Below are positions 60,955 through 64,000 of a stretch of DNA of 64,000 nt, one piece after another. Source of the DNA: JBFWVD01 sp050246915 (GTDB lineage: Bacteria; Actinomycetota; Acidimicrobiia; Acidimicrobiales; Ilumatobacteraceae); NCBI GenBank assembly GCA_050246915.1, contig JBFWVD010000024.1, positions 6,705 to 70,704 on the forward strand, given 5' to 3'. Position numbers and translations under genes: made by a program. Each line of letters starts with the position of its first letter. Position 1 is the first letter of the stretch. The notes beneath the pieces are model-generated. The model was not told the origin of the DNA. It saw only the letters and a program-made list of their open reading frames with translations, and searched no databases.

Positions 60955-62187
60955 ATGGGGAACGAAAGTGCAGTCGATCTGAACTGGCTCATCTCGGTCG
61001 ACGATCACGTCATCGAGCCGCCCAACGTCTGGGTGGATCGTCTGCCGGCCAAGTACCGCGACGTCGGCCCGCGAATGGTCGAGAGCGACAAGGGCGCGGC
61101 CTGGCACTACGACGACCGTGTGGTCTACACCGCCGGGCTCTCGGTGGCGGCCGGCAAGAAGAAGGAAGAGTTCTCGATCGAGCCGGTGTCGTTCGAGGAC
61201 ATGCGTCCCGGTGCCTACGACCCGGTGGCAAGAGCAATTGACATGGATCGTGCCGGGGTGTTGGCGTCGGTGTGCTTCCCGTCGTTCCCGCGATTCTGCG
61301 GGCAGATCTTCTGGGAGGCCAAGGACAAGGACCTGGCCATGTTGTGCGTCCAGGCCTACAACGACTGGATGATCGACGAGTGGTGCGCGTCGGTGCCCGG
61401 GCGATACATCCCCCTCGTGATCATCCCGCTGTGGGACCCCGCCGGTGCGGCGAAGGAGATCGAACGCACGGCGGCCAAGGGTGCCCGCACGTTCGCCTTC
61501 TCCGAGAACCCCGAGCCGCTCGGGTTGCCCACCATCAGCGATCCCGATCGTTACTGGGACCCGGTCATGGCAGCCGCCAACGAGACCGGCATGATCGTGA
61601 GCATGCACGTCGGTTCGTCCTCGACGATGCCGGCCATCTGGTCGGGCGCGCCGGCACTGGCCAACCTCACCTTCGGCGCGTCACGCACCGCCGCCACCAT
61701 GCTCGGCTGGTTGTTCAGCGACATGTTCGAGCGCTTCCCGCAGCTCAAGATCGTCTTGTCCGAGGGCAACATCGGATGGATGCCGTACTTCATCGAACGG
61801 GCCGAGCAGGTCATCGATCGCCAGCGCTTCTGGGCCAAGAAGGCCAACGTCGACTTCTACAAGGGTGACTCGGGTTCGACGGGTCGCAGCATGTCGCTGC
61901 AGGCCGACCTCGACACGCTCGACGTGCGACGGGTGTTCCGAGATCACATCTACGGCTGCTTCATCGACGAGACCGCGGGTCTGCGTTGCCTCGACATCAT
62001 CGGCGAGGACAACGTGATGATCGAGGTGGACTATCCCCACACCGACACGTCGTGGCCGGACTCCATCCACCTCGCCAACCGGATCATGAAAGATCTTCCG
62101 GAGGAGACGCAGTACAAGATCCTGCGGGGCACTGCAGAGAAGCTGTTCCGCTTCACCCCTGCCGAACCACCAGCGCGAGTGGGCTGA
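60955..62187 (+). CDS. Amidohydrolase-2 family metal-dependent hydrolase (paralogue)
   Basis: A 410-residue hydrolase related to the one at 26952-28226. Shared features: SVDDHVIEPPNVWVDRLP, YNDWMIDEWC, MHVGSSS, LSEGNIGWMPYFIERA, and the catalytic Asp in VDYPHTDTSWPD. A GGGGAG ribosome site precedes ATG 60955. It is followed by a convergent TetR gene. Together with the thiolase and the phosphotransferase-like gene it may degrade an acyl or ring-derived compound; the substrate is unknown. Confidence 0.82.
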   Translation: MGNESAVDLNWLISVDDHVIEPPNVWVDRLPAKYRDVGPRMVESDKGAAWHYDDRVVYTAGLSVAAGKKKEEFSIEPVSFEDMRPGAYDPVARAIDMDRAGVLASVCFPSFPRFCGQIFWEAKDKDLAMLCVQAYNDWMIDEWCASVPGRYIPLVIIPLWDPAGAAKEIERTAAKGARTFAFSENPEPLGLPTISDPDRYWDPVMAAANETGMIVSMHVGSSSTMPAIWSGAPALANLTFGASRTAATMLGWLFSDMFERFPQLKIVLSEGNIGWMPYFIERAEQVIDRQRFWAKKANVDFYKGDSGSTGRSMSLQADLDTLDVRRVFRDHIYGCFIDETAGLRCLDIIGEDNVMIEVDYPHTDTSWPDSIHLANRIMKDLPEETQYKILRGTAEKLFRFTPAEPPARVG

Positions 62188-62216
62188 GCGCCGATCGATT
62201 GCTCGTGCCGATCGGG

Positions 62217-62822
62217 CTAACTGTCGGCGAGCAGACAACCGTGCAGGAGGAGCTTCACCACGCCGTCGGCGTGGTCGCGCTTGGCGGTGCGCCCACGCCG
62301 CAACCCGCGTGTCGTTGACCAGATCATGTTGCGCAACATGACCTTGAGCTGCTTGGGGTCGACGTCGGACCGCAACTTCCCGGCGGCAAGCGCTTCATCG
62401 ATGGTCGCCGTCCACAAACGGTCGTTGGCCCGAGCCTCGGCGCGCACTCGTTCCAACTCGGGCGCCGAACTCACGTAGGCGGGGTTGTCGTAGAACATCT
62501 GTGCGGCGTCGGGATGCTGTTGGAAGTTGTCGAGCGTGGCCCGGATGAGTGCCTCGAGCCGATCCACCGGCGCGAGGTTGGCGGCGCGGATGACGTCGTA
62601 GAGGGCAACCACGTGGACGCTGCTGGCCCCCATGATCTCGGCCGCGATCTCGTCCTTCGACGCGAAGTGGTGGTAGAGGCTTGCGGCCTGGATGCCGCAT
62701 GCATCGGCGATGGCGCGCACCGTCGTGGTGGTGATGCCCCGCTCGGCGAAGAGCTGCGCGCTGATGGCGAGGATCTCGGCACGGGTATCGGTTCGGGGGC
62801 TCGGGCGAGTGGTGATGGCCAT
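62217..62822 (-). CDS. TetR-family transcriptional regulator
   Basis: A 201-residue repressor: N-terminal helix-turn-helix (ILAISAQLFAERGITTTTVR, IADACGIQAASLYHHFASKDE) and a ligand-binding C-terminal domain. It is divergent from the phosphotransferase-like gene, and two near-identical 16-bp palindromes lie between them (62864-62901), the likely operators. This suggests autoregulation and control of the downstream gene, with a small organic or acyl-CoA ligand as inducer. Confidence 0.88.
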   Translation of the reverse strand: MAITTRPSPRTDTRAEILAISAQLFAERGITTTTVRAIADACGIQAASLYHHFASKDEIAAEIMGASSVHVVALYDVIRAANLAPVDRLEALIRATLDNFQQHPDAAQMFYDNPAYVSSAPELERVRAEARANDRLWTATIDEALAAGKLRSDVDPKQLKVMLRNMIWSTTRGLRRGRTAKRDHADGVVKLLLHGCLLADS

Positions 62823-62863
62823 GGGTGCGGGACGCCTTTCGAACGGCGGTAGCCGCCAGTCAG

Positions 62864-62901
62864 CCTAACAGTTGCTAGGCTGTGCCCTAACGCTTGCTAG
62901 G
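62864..62901. promoter_or_regulatory. Twin operator for the TetR regulator
   Basis: Two copies of CCTAAC-N4-GCTAGG: CCTAACAGTTGCTAGG at 62864-62879 and CCTAACGCTTGCTAGG at 62886-62901, centred 22 bp apart, about two helical turns. They lie in the gap between the TetR gene and the divergent phosphotransferase-like gene, overlapping its probable promoter or leader. Confidence 0.75.
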
Positions 62902-62913
62902 GGAGATGTGGTC

Positions 62914-64000
62914 GTGGCTGGTTTCGATGATGGTTCGGGCTCGGCAGACAATGACGCACGAGTGATCGCGTGGGTCGAGTCGCTCATGGGCGGCAAGGTG
63001 ACCTCGTGGGGGCGTCAACCCCGCTGGCGACCCATGTGGTTCGTTGACGTCGAGCGTGGCGGATCCAGCGAGCGCATCGTGGTTCGCGGTCAACGTGCCG
63101 ATGTCCCCATGTCGTTCCCCCTCGATCACGAGATGCGCTTCCAACGGGTCCTCGAGGAGCAGGGCATCGCCGTGCCGAAGGTGTACGGATGGCTCGACGA
63201 TCCCATCGCCTACGCCATGGAAGCAGTTCCGGGTCGACCCGACTTCGCCGGGGTGGACGCCGCTGATCGCGACACGATCGTCGACGAGTACCTGCAGGAG
63301 CTGGCGAGGGTGCATGCGTTGCCCCTGCAGCCGTTCATCGATGCCGACATCATCCGTGGCACGTCGCCAGCCGACGCCGCCTATGTCGGGACCCGCCAGT
63401 TCGAGCGGGTGTATCGCCAGATGAAGGTGCGTCCCAACCCGCTGATGGAGTTCATCCTCGGATGGCTGAAGCGTCATCCCATGCCCGAATCGAATCGCGA
63501 GGCGCCGGTGGTGTGGGATTCGGGGCAGTTCCATCACGATGGCAAGCACTTCAGTTCGCTCATCGATGTCGAGCTGGGCCATCTCGGTGATCCGATGATG
63601 GATCTGGCCGCGTGGCGCATGCGTGACACCGTCATCCCCTACGGCGACTTCGACAAGCTGCATGATCGTTACGCGCACATCACCGGCAAGCCGGTCGATC
63701 TGGCGGCCATCCAATGGCACCATCTGTTCTTCACGCTCACCAATCAGCTCGGGTTCGAAGGGCCGTTGGCCCGTCCGGTGCTCGATACCGACTACATGAC
63801 GTACGCGCATTGGGTGAGCGAGACCAACCTCCACGCCATCGAGACCATGGCCGAGTACCTCGGCATCGAGCTCGAAGAGGTGGACATCCCGGAGCCCACG
63901 TCGTCACCGGTGTCGGGTCCGCACGAGCACCTCTCGCACTCACTGCGGGCCATCAAGGTCGACGATCCCTACGTGAAGTACCAGGTGCGCATCGCGTTCC
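62914..64000 (+). CDS. Aminoglycoside phosphotransferase-like (APH-fold) protein, 3' end outside window
   Basis: An open frame to the last base, at least 362 residues. It has the APH/choline kinase fold: FQRVLEEQGIAVPKVYGW in the N-lobe, YLQELARVHALPLQPF, and the C-terminal metal loop LIDVELGHLGDPMMDLAAW. The catalytic loop reads VVWDSGQFH, where HGDxxxxN is usual; the Asp is kept. Such proteins beside acyl-CoA genes often phosphorylate or ligate small substrates and are not resistance enzymes. GTG 62914, eight bases after GGGGAG, is the likely start. Confidence 0.75.
   Translation, partial: MAGFDDGSGSADNDARVIAWVESLMGGKVTSWGRQPRWRPMWFVDVERGGSSERIVVRGQRADVPMSFPLDHEMRFQRVLEEQGIAVPKVYGWLDDPIAYAMEAVPGRPDFAGVDAADRDTIVDEYLQELARVHALPLQPFIDADIIRGTSPADAAYVGTRQFERVYRQMKVRPNPLMEFILGWLKRHPMPESNREAPVVWDSGQFHHDGKHFSSLIDVELGHLGDPMMDLAAWRMRDTVIPYGDFDKLHDRYAHITGKPVDLAAIQWHHLFFTLTNQLGFEGPLARPVLDTDYMTYAHWVSETNLHAIETMAEYLGIELEEVDIPEPTSSPVSGPHEHLSHSLRAIKVDDPYVKYQVRIAF

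Noticed and set aside
62887..63834. A 315-codon minus-strand frame at the right end
   Set aside because: It lies opposite the APH-fold gene, which shows clear motifs on the plus strand.
1..64000. CRISPR array
   Set aside because: The tandem arrays at 34229 and 40161 have no unique spacers and units of only 16-21 bp; no other spaced direct repeats were seen.

Overview
The window is high-GC bacterial chromosome whose gene content points to an actinobacterium, most likely of the class Acidimicrobiia (Ilumatobacter-like). The grounds are an MtrAB-type two-component system with a GerMN lipoprotein, a PimB'-type mannosyltransferase beside an SRPBCC protein and a ROK glucokinase, a DEDDh-exonuclease/UvrC fusion, and several amidohydrolase-2, CoA-transferase and thiolase genes typical of marine and freshwater actinobacteria. 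The class assignment is inference from gene content, not a database result.

Layout. 1-5.6 kb: end of homoserine kinase, a short-class NAD-glutamate dehydrogenase and the DnaQ-UvrC fusion. 5.7-16.7 kb: two small cysteine-motif proteins, a NYN-domain protein, queG, a pimB-like glycosyltransferase, a membrane protein, an SRPBCC protein, a large coiled-coil protein with an ATPase-like C-terminus, glucokinase, inorganic pyrophosphatase and alaC. 16.8-24 kb: a membrane-bound diguanylate cyclase, an ACT protein, glycerol kinase and phosphofructokinase. 24-28.3 kb: mtrA-mtrB-gerMN on the minus strand and an amidohydrolase. 28.3-36.8 kb: a secreted Thr-rich protein, CoA transferase, an envelope-type cluster (alpha/beta hydrolase, membrane-anchored MurF-like ligase, ddl), an MFS transporter and alanine dehydrogenase. 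36.9-39 kb: an ABC exporter. 39-48 kb: a Rieske oxygenase, an 8-oxoguanine-deaminase-like enzyme, and a polyamine module (aminobutyraldehyde dehydrogenase, Lrp regulator, potADBC-type transporter). 48-55.6 kb: a DUF4214-methyltransferase fusion, a 2-hydroxyacid dehydrogenase, a 1606-residue c-di-GMP protein and a membrane DnaJ protein. 55.65-57.4 kb: tRNA-Val(CAC), a Phd/PIN toxin-antitoxin pair and a compositionally atypical stretch, the only part that looks recently acquired. 57.4-64 kb: DUF1269, SCO6745-family and carboxymuconolactone-decarboxylase-like genes, then thiolase, a second amidohydrolase, a TetR regulator with a twin operator, and the start of a phosphotransferase-like gene.

How genes work together. 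Central metabolism is well represented: glk, pfkA, glpK, ppa, alaC, ald and gdh connect glycolysis, alanine and glutamate. MtrAB and the ddl/MurF-like cluster concern the cell envelope. The pot genes import polyamines; the aldehyde dehydrogenase could oxidise the 4-aminobutanal derived from them. Two large multi-PAS proteins make or break c-di-GMP.

The most unexplained signal is DNA-level. A 16-bp dyad, GTCAAY-N4-RTTGAC, occurs seven times exactly and twice with one mismatch, mostly inside genes and in more than one reading frame. Two tandem arrays of small palindromes also sit at the 3' ends of minus-strand genes.
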